Part shown: in pieces, positions 43,060-52,929 of the stretch | Numbering within the stretch: the stretch's first letter is position 1 | How the letters are laid out: every line of letters starts with the position of its first letter | Source: Streptomyces geranii | GTDB lineage: Bacteria; Actinomycetota; Actinomycetes; Streptomycetales; Streptomycetaceae | Reading direction: 5' to 3' | DNA length: 64,000 nt | NCBI RefSeq assembly: GCF_002954775.1 | Contig: NZ_PJME01000003.1 | Span: 62,001-126,000 of the forward strand | Translations under genes and position numbers: made by a program | Notes under the pieces: model-generated | The model's input: the letters and a program-made list of their open reading frames with translations, nothing else | Told to the model about the DNA's origin: nothing | Databases searched by the model: none

Positions 43060-46000
43060 TTGAACCAGCCCACCTTGGGTCTGTACGACCCTGCCCGCGA
43101 GCACAGCGACTGCGGCGTCGGCTTCATCACCCGGCTCGACGGGACGCCGAGTCACGATGTCATCCGCAAGGGTGACGAGGCGCTCCGTGCCATCCCGCAC
43201 CGTGGCGGCGCGTCCGCCGAGGGTGTCGGTGACGGGGCGGGTGTCAGTGTCGACCTGTCGGTGGAGTTCTTCGGCGCGATCACCGGTGAGGCACTGCGCG
43301 CCGGGCACTTCGGCGTCGCCAACTGCTTCGTGCCGACCGACGCCGACCGCCGGGACGCCGCCGTCGACCTGGTCGGCCGCAGCATCGCCGAGCAGGGCTT
43401 CGAGCTGCTGCTCGTGCGTGACGTACCGGTGGACCACGGCGTCGCCAGGCCCGCCGCCGAGCAGTACCAGCTGCCCATCGTGCAGTGGGTCTTCCGGGCG
43501 CCCGAGGCGTGGCAGCGCCAGGACGTCGACTCGGCCGCCAACCGTGCCCTGCTCGCCGTCGAGGCCGTCGCCTACGCCGACGAGCTGGGCAGCTACGCCG
43601 GGCTGTACGCGCTGTCGCTCAGCGCGCGGACCCAGGTGCTCAAGGGGCGGCTCAACTCCGGCGAGGTCATCCCCTACTTCCGGGACCTGCTCGACCCCCG
43701 GCACTCGGTGCGCTCGCTCTACTTCCACACCCGGTTCTCCACCAACACCGAGCCGCACCCGACCATGGCCCAGCCCTTCCGGCTCATGGCGCACAACGGC
43801 GAGCTGAACACGGACCGCAAGAACCGGCTCTCCGACGAGGCCCTCGCGCGGGCCCGGACGCGCAGCATCGTGCGCCCGCCGGGGCAGTCCGACTCCAGCC
43901 GACTCGACCAGACCCTCCAGAGCCGCGTCTTCGACGACGGGCTCGACCTCGTCGAGGCCGTCGTGTCCCTCATGCCGCCCGCCTGGGAGAACGACCGCAC
44001 GCTGCCCGACGGCGTGCGCGACATGCTGGAGTACTTCTCCCTCTACGAGGAGAAGAACGACGGGCCCGCCGCCCTCATCTTCAGCGACGGCGACGTCGTC
44101 GGCGCCCGCCTGGACCGGCTCGGCCTGCGCCCCCTGCGTACCGTCGAGACCGCCGAGCACCTGATGGTGGCCTCCGAGGCCGGGCAGGTCGCCTTCCCGG
44201 ACGACGAGGTCGTGCACCGGGGCCGTATCGAGGCCGGCGGCATGCTCGTCGTCGACCACCGCACCGGGAGCGTGCTGCGCACCCGCGAGGTGCTCGACGC
44301 CCTCGCCGCGCGCCGCCCGTACAGCGAACTGCTCGACGCGGCCCGGGTGAACCTCGACGACCTGCCCGCCCCCGACTACTACCGGGGCACCACCACCCTC
44401 GGCTACGACGGCGACCTGAGCCTCGCGGGCCGGTACGTGGCGTACGCGCTGAACCAGGAGAGCTTCCGGTTCATGCTCGACCCGATGCTCAACACCGGGT
44501 CCGAGCGGATCTCGGCCATGGGCTACGGCAACGCCATCAACGCGCTCAGCGACACCGAGGGCGGCATGGCGAAGTACTTCTCGCAGCGCTTCGCCCAGGT
44601 CACCAACCCGCCGCTGGACAGCATCCGCGAGGCCGACGGCATGAGCATGCGGGTCGCCCTCGGCCCCAAGCCCGACGGCACCGGCGACACCAGCGAGCGC
44701 CAGCTCGTCGTCTCCTCGCCCGTCCTCGGGCACCTCGACATGGTCAGGCTGCGCGACCAGCGGATCGTGCCGCTGGAGCGGTTCGCCATGCTCTACGACC
44801 CGGTCAGCGGCGACGAGACCGCCAACGCCGACGCCCTCCGGGACGCCCTCCAGCGGCTCTGCGACGACGTCGAGCGGTTCGCCTCCGGCGGCGGTGGCAT
44901 CGCCATCCTCACCGACCGGGCCGTGTCGTCCACCCGCGCGCCCCTGCCCGTCATCCTCGCCGTCGCCGCCGTCAACCAGCGGCTCATCGAGACCGGGCTG
45001 CGGCTGCGCGTCTCGCTCGTCGCGGAGAGCGGCCAGCTCGCCTCCTCCCACCACGTCGCGACCGCGCTCGGCTTCGGCGCCTCCGCCGTCTACAGCCTCA
45101 GCGCCCGGCTGCGCGCCGAGGAGAAGTTCCCCAGCGCGCCCGCCCCCGCCGGTGAGATCACCGAGACCGACCGGGCGCTCGCCAAGTTCCGCAAGGCCGC
45201 CGAGAAGTCCCTCGCCAAGACCATGGGCCGGGTCGGCCTGTGCACCGCCGAGAGCTACATCGGCGGCGAGTTCTTCGAGCCGAACTACCTCGACACCCGC
45301 GACGACGTCTTCGCACGCACGTTCCCGCACATGGACGCCCCGGTCGGCGGCGTCGGCTTCGCCCGGATCGCGCAGGCCGCGACGGACTGGCACGAGCGGG
45401 CCCGGACCGTGGAGACCGAGGGCCAGGTCCCGCTGCTCGGCCTGTTCAAGGAGCGGTCGGACGGCGCCGGGCACTCCTTCGGCGTCACCGCCGTACGCGG
45501 CTTCGGCGACATGGTCGAGGAAGCCCCCGAGTTCGGCCGCGAGGGCGACCCGGAGGCCCTGCGCCTGCTCACCCTCGGCCAGCTCGACGACGCCTTCGGC
45601 ATCACCGACGCCGCCTACCGCAACACCGGGTACGACGCCCTCAGCGACGCCGAGATCGACGCGTTCCGGATCACCCCCGGCTACCGCGCCTTCCTCCGGA
45701 CCACCCACGAGGAGCGGTCCCGCCGCCCGGCCGCCCTGCGTGACGTGCTCGCGCTGCCCGCCGACCTCACCGGCCTGCGTACCCCCGAGGACTTCGCCCG
45801 CGAGCTGGGCCGCTTCTCGGCGACCGGCAACGCGAGCGTCACGGTTCGTGGCGTGGTCGCGTCCGTCACCGAACAGGGCACCGTCCACCTCCGCCTCACC
45901 TCCCCGGGCCCCGAGGCCGCCGAGCGCCACGCGGCCCTCGCCGCAGGGCTCGCACACCTCGGCGAGGTCACCACCCTCGCCGTCGGCGCCGACGGCATCG

Positions 46001-48573
46001 AGGTCGCCGCCACCGGCACCGCAGCCCACCTCCTGACCCTCCTCGAAGGCGCCCCCGACAGCGTCCCGCTCGACGAGGTCCAGCCCGCCCACGAGATCAC
46101 CCGCTCCCTCGCCTCCGGCGCGATGAGCCACGGCGCGCTCGTGGCGACCGCGCACGAGGCCGTCGCGCACGGCACCAACATGGTCGGCGCGATGTCGAAC
46201 AGCGGCGAGGGCGGCGAACACCACACCCGGTACGGCACCATCCGGGGCTCCCGGATCAAGCAGTTCGCGTCCGGCCGGTTCGGCATCTGGGCGGGCTACC
46301 TCGCCGACCCGATGCTCCAAGAGCTGGAGATCAAGATCGGGCAGGGCGCCAAGCCCGGCGAGGGCGGCCAGCTGCCCGCGCCGAAGGTGACGGTCGACAT
46401 CGCGGCGGCCCGTGGCGGCACCCCCGGCATCGAGCTGATCTCACCGCCCCCGCACCACGACACGTACTCCATCGAGGACCTCGCCCAGCTCATCCACGAC
46501 TGCAAGGCCGCCCGGGTACGGGTGATCGTCAAGCTGGTCTCCTCGGAGGGCATCGGCACCATCGCCGTCGGGGTCGCCAAGGCCGGTGCGGACGTCATCA
46601 ACGTCGCCGGGAACACCGGCGGTACGGGCGCAGCGGCCGTCACCAGCCTCAAGTACGCCGGGCGTTCGGCGGAGATCGGCGTAGCCGAGGTCCACCAGGC
46701 GCTCGTCGCCAACGGGCTCCGCCAGAAGGTCGTCCTGCGCTGCTCCGGCGCGCACCAGACCGGCGGCGACGTCGTCACCTCGGCGCTCCTCGGCGGCGAC
46801 AGCTTCGAGTTCGGCACGACCGCCCTCATGATGCTCGGCTGCGTCATGGCGAAGAACTGCAACGTGAAGTGTCCCGCAGGCCTCACCACCAACTCCGAGG
46901 CCTTCGAGGGCGACCCGCGCGCACTCGCCCAGTACCTCCTCAACATCGCCCACGACGTCCGCCAGATCCTCGCCCGGCTCGGCCTGCGCTCCCTGCGCGA
47001 GGCACGCGGGCGTACGGCCCTGCTGCAGCTCCTCGACCACCCGGCGAGCGTCGGCCGCCTCGACGTCCGCCGTCTCCTCGCACACGTGCCCGAGAAGGTC
47101 GTGGCCGACCCGGAGTACCTGGAGAAGGACTTCACCACCGACGACGCCCTGATCGAGCGTGTCCGCGCGGCCCTGATCGACCGGCGCGAGCCGTCGCTGC
47201 TGGTCGAGGGCATCCACCTCGGCAACAGCGACAAGTCGGTCGGCGGACAGCTGAGCATCGACGTCGAGCGCCTGCTCAACCACGGGGAAGCCCTCGACGT
47301 ACCGGCCGTCACCAGCGACGACCGGGGCCGCCGACGGCTGGTCGACGGCGCGGTGACCGTCCGCACCACCGGCTCCGCCGGGCAGTCGTACGGCGTCTTC
47401 CTCAACGACGGCATCACCCTCGAACACACCGGCACCGCCAACGACGGCGTCGGCAAGAGCCAGAGCGGCGGGCGGATCGTCGTCCGCGCCCCGGGCGGCG
47501 GCAGCCCCGAGCCCGGCGGCAATGTGCTGATCGGCAACTTCGCGCTGTTCGGCGCGACCGGCGGCCGTACCTTCGTGCAGGGCGAGGCCGGTGACCGGTT
47601 CGCCGTGCGCAACTCCGGTTCGACGGCGGTCGTCGAGGGCGTCGGCGACTTCGGCTGCGAGTACATGACCGGCGGTACGGTCCTCAACCTCGGCGGCTTC
47701 GGCAAGGGCCTCGGCAACGGTATGAGCGGCGGGTTCCTCTACCAGTACGACCCCTCCGGCGACCTCCGCGACCGGGTGAGCGCCGACTCGCTGCTCGTCT
47801 TCCCGGTGACCGACACCGCGCGCGGCGCCTTCCACGAGGAGGCCGTACGGCTGCTGCTGGCCTGGCACGTCGAGGCCACCGGCTCCGAGCTGGCCGCCCG
47901 GCTGCTGCACGACTGGGACACCGAGCGGCAGCACATGTACTGCGGGATGCCCCGCGCGCTGCTCCTCTACCAGGACTCCACCGAGATCCTGGCCGCCGCG
48001 ACCCGGAACGAGCTGCTCGACGAGCTGGCGACCTCCATCGCGACGGACAAGCTCCGCGCGTTCAAGGTCGACTACCGCGACCGGCGTACCGTCCTCGGCG
48101 GCCGGGCCCCGGCCTTCGGCGACCAGGGCAGCGACGACATGTTCTCGCTGCTGTCGTCGTACACCGTGCTCGGTGTCGCGCAGGATCTCGCGCTCCAGCG
48201 GGTGCCGGGCGCGACCGGTCCCGACGACCCGAAGGTCACCGAGGCCGTCCGGAATCTCGTCCTCACCGAGGACTTCTTCGTGAAGCAGCGGGTCGTGAAG
48301 TACCTGCGCGGCACGCTGGACCGCTTCGACGACGGCGAGCTGGCGACGCTGATCGCCATCAAGCGCCTCGACGACTACAAGCGCGCCCTCAAGCAGCGCA
48401 ACAACCTGAGCGTGGACGCGCCCGGCACCTACGGCTGGATCGTCCACCAGACCACCAAGAACGCCGGCCGCGTGCGGGCCGCCCGGTTCGACGAGCTGCT
48501 GGCCACGGCCGCGCTCGACGACATCGCGAGCCGCCGTATCCCGCAGGCCCCGACCGAGACGGTGACCGCGTGA
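43060..48573 (+). CDS. gltB: Glutamate synthase large-subunit-like protein
   Basis: 1837 residues, about 300 longer than usual GltB. Glutaminase domain with nucleophile Cys18 (EHSDCGVGF) at the start of the mature form, central domain, FMN-binding synthase domain (~1050-1340, including RIKQFASGRFG and GQGAKPGEGGQLP), an iron-sulphur motif C1261, C1267, C1271 (CX5CX3C; the standard spacing is CX5CX4C), and the C-terminal GXGXG beta-helix (~1440-1600). An additional ~230 residues at the end are unrecognised. Starts at TTG with AGAGGAC upstream. Normally GltB pairs with GltD, but the next coupled gene is a diflavin reductase. A separate main GltBD is expected elsewhere. Confidence 0.85.
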   Translation: MNQPTLGLYDPAREHSDCGVGFITRLDGTPSHDVIRKGDEALRAIPHRGGASAEGVGDGAGVSVDLSVEFFGAITGEALRAGHFGVANCFVPTDADRRDAAVDLVGRSIAEQGFELLLVRDVPVDHGVARPAAEQYQLPIVQWVFRAPEAWQRQDVDSAANRALLAVEAVAYADELGSYAGLYALSLSARTQVLKGRLNSGEVIPYFRDLLDPRHSVRSLYFHTRFSTNTEPHPTMAQPFRLMAHNGELNTDRKNRLSDEALARARTRSIVRPPGQSDSSRLDQTLQSRVFDDGLDLVEAVVSLMPPAWENDRTLPDGVRDMLEYFSLYEEKNDGPAALIFSDGDVVGARLDRLGLRPLRTVETAEHLMVASEAGQVAFPDDEVVHRGRIEAGGMLVVDHRTGSVLRTREVLDALAARRPYSELLDAARVNLDDLPAPDYYRGTTTLGYDGDLSLAGRYVAYALNQESFRFMLDPMLNTGSERISAMGYGNAINALSDTEGGMAKYFSQRFAQVTNPPLDSIREADGMSMRVALGPKPDGTGDTSERQLVVSSPVLGHLDMVRLRDQRIVPLERFAMLYDPVSGDETANADALRDALQRLCDDVERFASGGGGIAILTDRAVSSTRAPLPVILAVAAVNQRLIETGLRLRVSLVAESGQLASSHHVATALGFGASAVYSLSARLRAEEKFPSAPAPAGEITETDRALAKFRKAAEKSLAKTMGRVGLCTAESYIGGEFFEPNYLDTRDDVFARTFPHMDAPVGGVGFARIAQAATDWHERARTVETEGQVPLLGLFKERSDGAGHSFGVTAVRGFGDMVEEAPEFGREGDPEALRLLTLGQLDDAFGITDAAYRNTGYDALSDAEIDAFRITPGYRAFLRTTHEERSRRPAALRDVLALPADLTGLRTPEDFARELGRFSATGNASVTVRGVVASVTEQGTVHLRLTSPGPEAAERHAALAAGLAHLGEVTTLAVGADGIEVAATGTAAHLLTLLEGAPDSVPLDEVQPAHEITRSLASGAMSHGALVATAHEAVAHGTNMVGAMSNSGEGGEHHTRYGTIRGSRIKQFASGRFGIWAGYLADPMLQELEIKIGQGAKPGEGGQLPAPKVTVDIAAARGGTPGIELISPPPHHDTYSIEDLAQLIHDCKAARVRVIVKLVSSEGIGTIAVGVAKAGADVINVAGNTGGTGAAAVTSLKYAGRSAEIGVAEVHQALVANGLRQKVVLRCSGAHQTGGDVVTSALLGGDSFEFGTTALMMLGCVMAKNCNVKCPAGLTTNSEAFEGDPRALAQYLLNIAHDVRQILARLGLRSLREARGRTALLQLLDHPASVGRLDVRRLLAHVPEKVVADPEYLEKDFTTDDALIERVRAALIDRREPSLLVEGIHLGNSDKSVGGQLSIDVERLLNHGEALDVPAVTSDDRGRRRLVDGAVTVRTTGSAGQSYGVFLNDGITLEHTGTANDGVGKSQSGGRIVVRAPGGGSPEPGGNVLIGNFALFGATGGRTFVQGEAGDRFAVRNSGSTAVVEGVGDFGCEYMTGGTVLNLGGFGKGLGNGMSGGFLYQYDPSGDLRDRVSADSLLVFPVTDTARGAFHEEAVRLLLAWHVEATGSELAARLLHDWDTERQHMYCGMPRALLLYQDSTEILAAATRNELLDELATSIATDKLRAFKVDYRDRRTVLGGRAPAFGDQGSDDMFSLLSSYTVLGVAQDLALQRVPGATGPDDPKVTEAVRNLVLTEDFFVKQRVVKYLRGTLDRFDDGELATLIAIKRLDDYKRALKQRNNLSVDAPGTYGWIVHQTTKNAGRVRAARFDELLATAALDDIASRRIPQAPTETVTA

Positions 48574-50336
48574 GCCTCGTGCCCCCGACCCCGCAACTGC
48601 CCCTGCACCTGCCGCCGAGCGGGTCCCTCATCCCGGCCGACGCGCCCTTCTCCGCCCAGCAGGAGTCCTGGCTCGCCGGGTTCATCGCCGGGATAGCGGC
48701 GGCCGGACGCCGGAAGGACGCCGCCGGTGACGCGCCCGCGGCCACCGTCGACGTGCTGTTCGGCACCCAGACCGGGACCGCCGAACTCCTCGCCGACGAG
48801 GTCGTCGCCGGGGCCCGCGCGCGTGGCCTCGGCGGGCGGGCCACCGCGCTCGACGCCGTCACGCCCGAGCAGCTCGCCGAGATGACCCACGTCCTCGTCG
48901 TCACCTCGACGTACGGCGAGGGCGAGATGCCCGACAACGCCGGGCTCTTCTGGGAGGCACTGCAGTCCGACACCGCACCCCGCCTGGAGAGCCTGCGCTT
49001 CGCGGTCCTCGGCCTCGGCGACCGCGGCTACGACGACTTCTGCCAGGCCGCGAAACTGATCGACACGCGCCTTGAGCAGCTCGGCGCGGGCCGGGTGCAC
49101 GACCGCGTCGACTGCGACGTGGACTACGAGGAGCCGGCGGCGGGCTGGACCACCGGGGTCCTGGAGCGCCTCGTCGCGGAGACCGGCGCGAGCGGCACGG
49201 CCACGGGCGCGAAGGCGGCTGCGGAACAGGCGCCCGCGCGCACCCGTTCCCCCTGGAACAAGCGCACGCCCTACCCCTCCCGGCTCACCGAGAACCGGCT
49301 CCTGTCGGCGCCCGGCAGCGCGAAGGAGATCCGCCACTACGAGTTCGACCTCGGCGACAGCGGCATCACCTACGAGGCGGGCGACGCGCTGGCCGTCGTG
49401 CCGCTGAACGACACCGCGCTCGTCGGCGCGCTCCTGGCGCACCTGGGCGCGGCCGACGACGAGGAGACGGCTCAACTCCTGCGCACGGAACGGGAGATCC
49501 GTACGCCGTCGAAGGAGCTGATCGCCGACCTCGTCGAGCGGGCGCCGACCAGTGAGCTGGCCTCGGTCGTCGCGCACGGCGACCGGTCCGACCTGGACTC
49601 CTGGCTCTGGGGCCGGGACGTGCTCGACCTGCTCAAGGACGCCGGTCCGGCCGCCCCCGGCCTCGCCGAACTCCTCCCCCTCCTACGGCCGTTGCAGGCC
49701 CGCCAGTACTCGATCGCGTCGAGCCCGCTCGCCCACCCGGGCAGCGTCCACCTGACCGTCGCGTCCGTCCGGTACGGCGGCCGGTACGAGGGCGTCGCCT
49801 CGACGTATCTCGCCGACCGGGTCGCCGAGGACGCGGCCGTCGGCGTCTACCTCCAGCCGAACGCCTCCTTCGGCGTCCCGGCCGACGACGACGCCCCGAT
49901 GGTCATGATCGGCCCCGGCACGGGCATCGCGCCCTTCCGCGGCTTCCTGCACGAGCGGGCCGCGCGGGGCGCCGCCGGGCGCAACTGGCTGTTCTTCGGC
50001 GACCAGCACCGCGAGACCGACTTCGTGTACGAGGACGAGCTGACCGAGCTGCGGCAGCGCGGCGTGCTCACCGAACTCGACCTGGCGTTCTCGCGCGACC
50101 AGGCCGAGAAGGTGTACGTCCAGACCCGGATGCGGGAGCGCTCGCGCGAGCTGTACGCGTGGCTGGAGGACGGCGCGCACCTCTACGTCTGCGGCGACGC
50201 CTCCCGGATGGCGAAGGACGTCGAGGCGGCGCTCCTCGGTGTCATCGCCGAGCAGCGCGGGCGCGGGGACGACGACGCGGCGGAGTACCTGGCCGACCTG
50301 CGGCGGGCCAAGCGCTACGTACGGGACGTGTACTGA
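48570..50336 (+). CDS. CysJ-like diflavin reductase (FMN/FAD, NADPH)
   Basis: 588 residues. Flavodoxin domain (~60-200: FGTQTGTAE, STYGEGEMPDN, LGLGDRGYDDFC), FAD-binding domain (~220-420, ending RQYSIASSP) and NADPH domain (MIGPGTGIAPFRGF, then KRYVRDVY at the terminus), the complete CysJ/cytochrome P450 reductase layout. It moves electrons from NADPH through FAD and FMN to an acceptor. The GTG overlaps the glutamate synthase stop (GTGA), suggesting that it supplies electrons to that enzyme in place of GltD. A paralogous module is the C-terminal half of the protein at 61834. Confidence 0.88.
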   Translation: MSLVPPTPQLPLHLPPSGSLIPADAPFSAQQESWLAGFIAGIAAAGRRKDAAGDAPAATVDVLFGTQTGTAELLADEVVAGARARGLGGRATALDAVTPEQLAEMTHVLVVTSTYGEGEMPDNAGLFWEALQSDTAPRLESLRFAVLGLGDRGYDDFCQAAKLIDTRLEQLGAGRVHDRVDCDVDYEEPAAGWTTGVLERLVAETGASGTATGAKAAAEQAPARTRSPWNKRTPYPSRLTENRLLSAPGSAKEIRHYEFDLGDSGITYEAGDALAVVPLNDTALVGALLAHLGAADDEETAQLLRTEREIRTPSKELIADLVERAPTSELASVVAHGDRSDLDSWLWGRDVLDLLKDAGPAAPGLAELLPLLRPLQARQYSIASSPLAHPGSVHLTVASVRYGGRYEGVASTYLADRVAEDAAVGVYLQPNASFGVPADDDAPMVMIGPGTGIAPFRGFLHERAARGAAGRNWLFFGDQHRETDFVYEDELTELRQRGVLTELDLAFSRDQAEKVYVQTRMRERSRELYAWLEDGAHLYVCGDASRMAKDVEAALLGVIAEQRGRGDDDAAEYLADLRRAKRYVRDVY

Positions 50337-50338
50337 GG

Positions 50339-51241
50339 ATGACCGACCACGAAGGCTGCGGCTTCGACGGGTGCTGCGGCCGGCGTAACAGCCGTGTCCG
50401 GCTGATCGACCCGCGCATGCCGGAGCTGGCGCGGTGCCTGACCCTCTTCCAGTACGTCCAAGCCGTCACCGGCGGCCCGGTCGCACGGATCGACCAGGCC
50501 GGCAGCTACGCCGTCCCGAGCCTGCGCGGCGACGCGTTCGCCGTCCGGCCGGGCTCGATCGCGCTGCGGCTGGACGGTGCCGGCGTGGACACGGCGGTGG
50601 TCGTGCGGGAGGGGGACACCGACGCGGTCGTGGTACGGCTGCTCGACGCGGCGGGGCGGACCGTGCACCAGGGGCGGCTGCTCTCCGACGGGGACCGGCT
50701 GCTGGCCGGGCTGACGCCGACGGTCGACGCCGGATCACTGGCCGCCGAACCGCGGGCCACGGTCCCCGAGGTCCCGGCATGGGAGAAGGGCGACCAGCTC
50801 GCGCAGCTCGACGCGATGCTGGTGGACGGCGGGGTCGCCAGGCGCCGGGCCTTCGACCGGTACCGGGGTGAGCACCGGCCGATCGACGTCGACGTCCTGT
50901 CGGCGGTGCTCGACCATGTCTGCTCGGTCGGGCTGCCGATCGGGGTCGCGGTGTTCGCGCCGGCGGCGATGCAGGCGTGTGCGGGGCGGGTTCATGTGAC
51001 CGACCGGACCGTGGGCGGGCGGGTGTTCGCGGCGGTCGCGGAGAGTTCGGTGGAGATTGACCTCGCGGGTGTGCGGGAGTGTCACCTGGTGCGGTCATTG
51101 GCCGCGCACGGCCCGACCTCGGCGTTGGAGTTGGACGACGAGGACGGGCGGTGTGTCGCGGTGATCACCCAGTTCGGGATGGTCGGGCAGGACGTGTACG
51201 AGGCGTGGGAACACCTCGCCGAGTCACTGCCCGACACCTAG
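50339..51241 (+). CDS. HemS/ChuX-like protein
   Basis: 300 residues. The N-terminus is Cys-rich (CGFDGCCGRR, 6-15). The rest resembles the repeated HemS/HmuS fold: an N-terminal half with VARIDQAGSYAVP, and a C-terminal half with MQACAGRVHVTDR, then TSALELDDEDGR and a VYEAWEHLAESLP end. Such proteins bind or degrade heme; similarity is moderate. ATG 2 bp after the diflavin gene, so it belongs to the same operon. Its stop codon TAG is formed by the first bases of the MITE-like element at 51238. Confidence 0.55.
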   Translation: MTDHEGCGFDGCCGRRNSRVRLIDPRMPELARCLTLFQYVQAVTGGPVARIDQAGSYAVPSLRGDAFAVRPGSIALRLDGAGVDTAVVVREGDTDAVVVRLLDAAGRTVHQGRLLSDGDRLLAGLTPTVDAGSLAAEPRATVPEVPAWEKGDQLAQLDAMLVDGGVARRRAFDRYRGEHRPIDVDVLSAVLDHVCSVGLPIGVAVFAPAAMQACAGRVHVTDRTVGGRVFAAVAESSVEIDLAGVRECHLVRSLAAHGPTSALELDDEDGRCVAVITQFGMVGQDVYEAWEHLAESLPDT

Positions 51242-51428
51242 GGTCTGTCCGGCGGATCATGTCGGAGACGCGGGGCTTGGCACGCCCGTCTGCGGCGTTG
51301 TCGTCGGTTGCCGAAGCTCCGCTTCGACGCCCTCCTCCGCCTTGCAGCCAGACGCACCAAGCCCCGCTCACCTGCGTTTTCTCGGCACCGCAGCTATCCT
51401 CCGACCTGATCCGCCGGACAGACCCTAG
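51238..51428. mobile_element. MITE-like element with 22-bp terminal inverted repeats
   Basis: 191 bp. Perfect 22-bp terminal inverted repeats (51238-51259 and 51407-51428) begin CTAGGGTCTGTCCGGCGGAT. A nested 10-bp inverted repeat CGGGGCTTGG/CCAAGCCCCG lies inside. It carries no gene. The ends match a dispersed non-autonomous repeat that I recognise from many Streptomyces chromosomes. It sits between the 3' ends of convergent genes. CTAG at each outer end could be the target duplication or part of the repeat. Confidence 0.75.
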
Positions 51429-51438
51429 TCCGCCCGAC

Positions 51439-52833
51439 CTACCTCAAGAACTCCGCCAGTGTGCGGGTCAGGGAATTGGCGGCCGGGGCCGCGAAGATCG
51501 GGTCCAGGTGGTTCATGCCTGCGTCGGTCTCGTAAGTGGCGTGCGGGATGCGGGAGTTGGTGACCACCTTGCGGGCCGCCTCCTCCACCGTGCCCTTGGC
51601 GTAGCTCGTGCCGAAGGCGTACAGGGGGATGTCGAGGCCGGCTGCGTGCAGCAGGCGCAGGTCCAGGGAGCGGGCCAGGGCGGAGTCCGTGTAGGCGTCC
51701 GTGACGTCGAGGTCGACGGAGAGCCGGGTCGGCCAGTACCACTCCCACACACCCGGCACCGGACCGGCGTACGCCTGCGCGACCCGGCGGATCGGGGTGA
51801 TCCCGGTGTCGACCCAGCCTCGTACGTCCCCGGTCTCGGCGAGGTGTCCTGAGTGCACGGTGATGGTGTTCGGCCAGCCGAAGCTCGCGTCGACCAGGAC
51901 GCCCAGCAGGCCCGCGTTGGTGACGGCGTAGGGCAGGCTCAGCGACTCGGGCAGGCGGGGCTGGAGGACCGAGCGGCCCTCGGGGTCGTGCAGGGCGTAG
52001 TGGCCGGCGAGCTGGTACCAGATCTGGGTGCTCTCCGGGCGGCTGCCAAGGCCCACCCCGGTCATGGTCAGGTCGAAGACTCCGCCCGCGTCGATGGCCG
52101 CGAGCCGCTCCTTGATCTGCTCCGGTGAGTCGGCGACCGGGTCGCCCGTGCCGTCGAACGCGCCGAGCACCCCGCCGTCGATGACGGCCAGTGCGGCGAG
52201 GTCGCGGTAGCCGGGGCAGCCGTCGAAGTCCCAGGCCGCGTACGCCATCGCGGTCGTCGCGCCCCAGGAGTGCCCGCCGAGCACCACGCGTCGGCCGCCC
52301 CGGGCCGCCGTGCGGACGACGGCCCGGATGTCCGCGAGGGTCCGGGGCAGGCCCCAGTGCGCGGCGTAGGGGGAGGCGGCCGGGTCCTGGGTGCGGTAGT
52401 GGCCGTCCAGGTAGTAGGTGAGGGGGTCCGGGCCGGTGAACCCCGACCGGTCGGCGAGGTTCTCCTCGCGCCGGTCGAAGGCCCACACCTGGAGCCCGGG
52501 CACGGCCGCGACCAGGTCACGGGCGAGCAGCCGGAAGTCGTTCGCCGCGCCGAACCAGCCGGGCACCAGCACGAGGACGGTACGGGCGGTGTCGGGACCG
52601 ACCTTGAGAACGTGTACCTGGTCGGTTCCGGCGGGCCCGCCCCCGGCGCCCACGGCCACGGGGACATAGGGCTCGGGGGCGAGGGTTCCGGCGGTCCCCT
52701 GTCCGGTGCCGGCGCCCGGTGCGCGGCCTGCGGCGACCGCGGATCCGGCCCCCGTGCCGACCGCGGCCGAGGCCAGCGCCGCACCGCCGATCATTCCGCC
52801 CAGCACCGTACGACGCGGCAGACGGCTCGTCAT
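51439..52833 (-). CDS. Secreted alpha/beta hydrolase
   Basis: 464 residues. The N-terminus MTSRLPRRTVLGGMIGGAAL has a twin-arginine and a hydrophobic stretch with AxA near 34, suggesting Tat export. The alpha/beta hydrolase core carries the nucleophile elbow GGHSWG and an HG-type oxyanion segment near LVPGWFG; catalytic His is probable in DAGMNHLDP. Substrate unknown. A strong GGAGGT lies 7 bases before the ATG. It follows the SDR gene in the same direction with a 96-bp gap. Confidence 0.8.
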   Translation of the reverse strand: MTSRLPRRTVLGGMIGGAALASAAVGTGAGSAVAAGRAPGAGTGQGTAGTLAPEPYVPVAVGAGGGPAGTDQVHVLKVGPDTARTVLVLVPGWFGAANDFRLLARDLVAAVPGLQVWAFDRREENLADRSGFTGPDPLTYYLDGHYRTQDPAASPYAAHWGLPRTLADIRAVVRTAARGGRRVVLGGHSWGATTAMAYAAWDFDGCPGYRDLAALAVIDGGVLGAFDGTGDPVADSPEQIKERLAAIDAGGVFDLTMTGVGLGSRPESTQIWYQLAGHYALHDPEGRSVLQPRLPESLSLPYAVTNAGLLGVLVDASFGWPNTITVHSGHLAETGDVRGWVDTGITPIRRVAQAYAGPVPGVWEWYWPTRLSVDLDVTDAYTDSALARSLDLRLLHAAGLDIPLYAFGTSYAKGTVEEAARKVVTNSRIPHATYETDAGMNHLDPIFAAPAANSLTRTLAEFLR

Positions 52834-52929
52834 CTCACGTACCTCCAGGGAGAGTTGGTCGAGATCAGCTTCCACCATTCCCTTGAGGTCTCAAGCACCA
52901 GGGTGTGCCCGCCGGGTGAACGTCTGTCG

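Noticed and set aside
43045..46320. Very long antisense open frame (over 1000 codons) opposite the glutamate synthase gene
   Set aside because: Product is Gly/Val/Arg/Glu low-complexity with no domain; it is the normal high-GC shadow of a real gene. The same applies to long antisense frames at 12341-14326, 13771-16335, 26996-29602 and 46441-48447.
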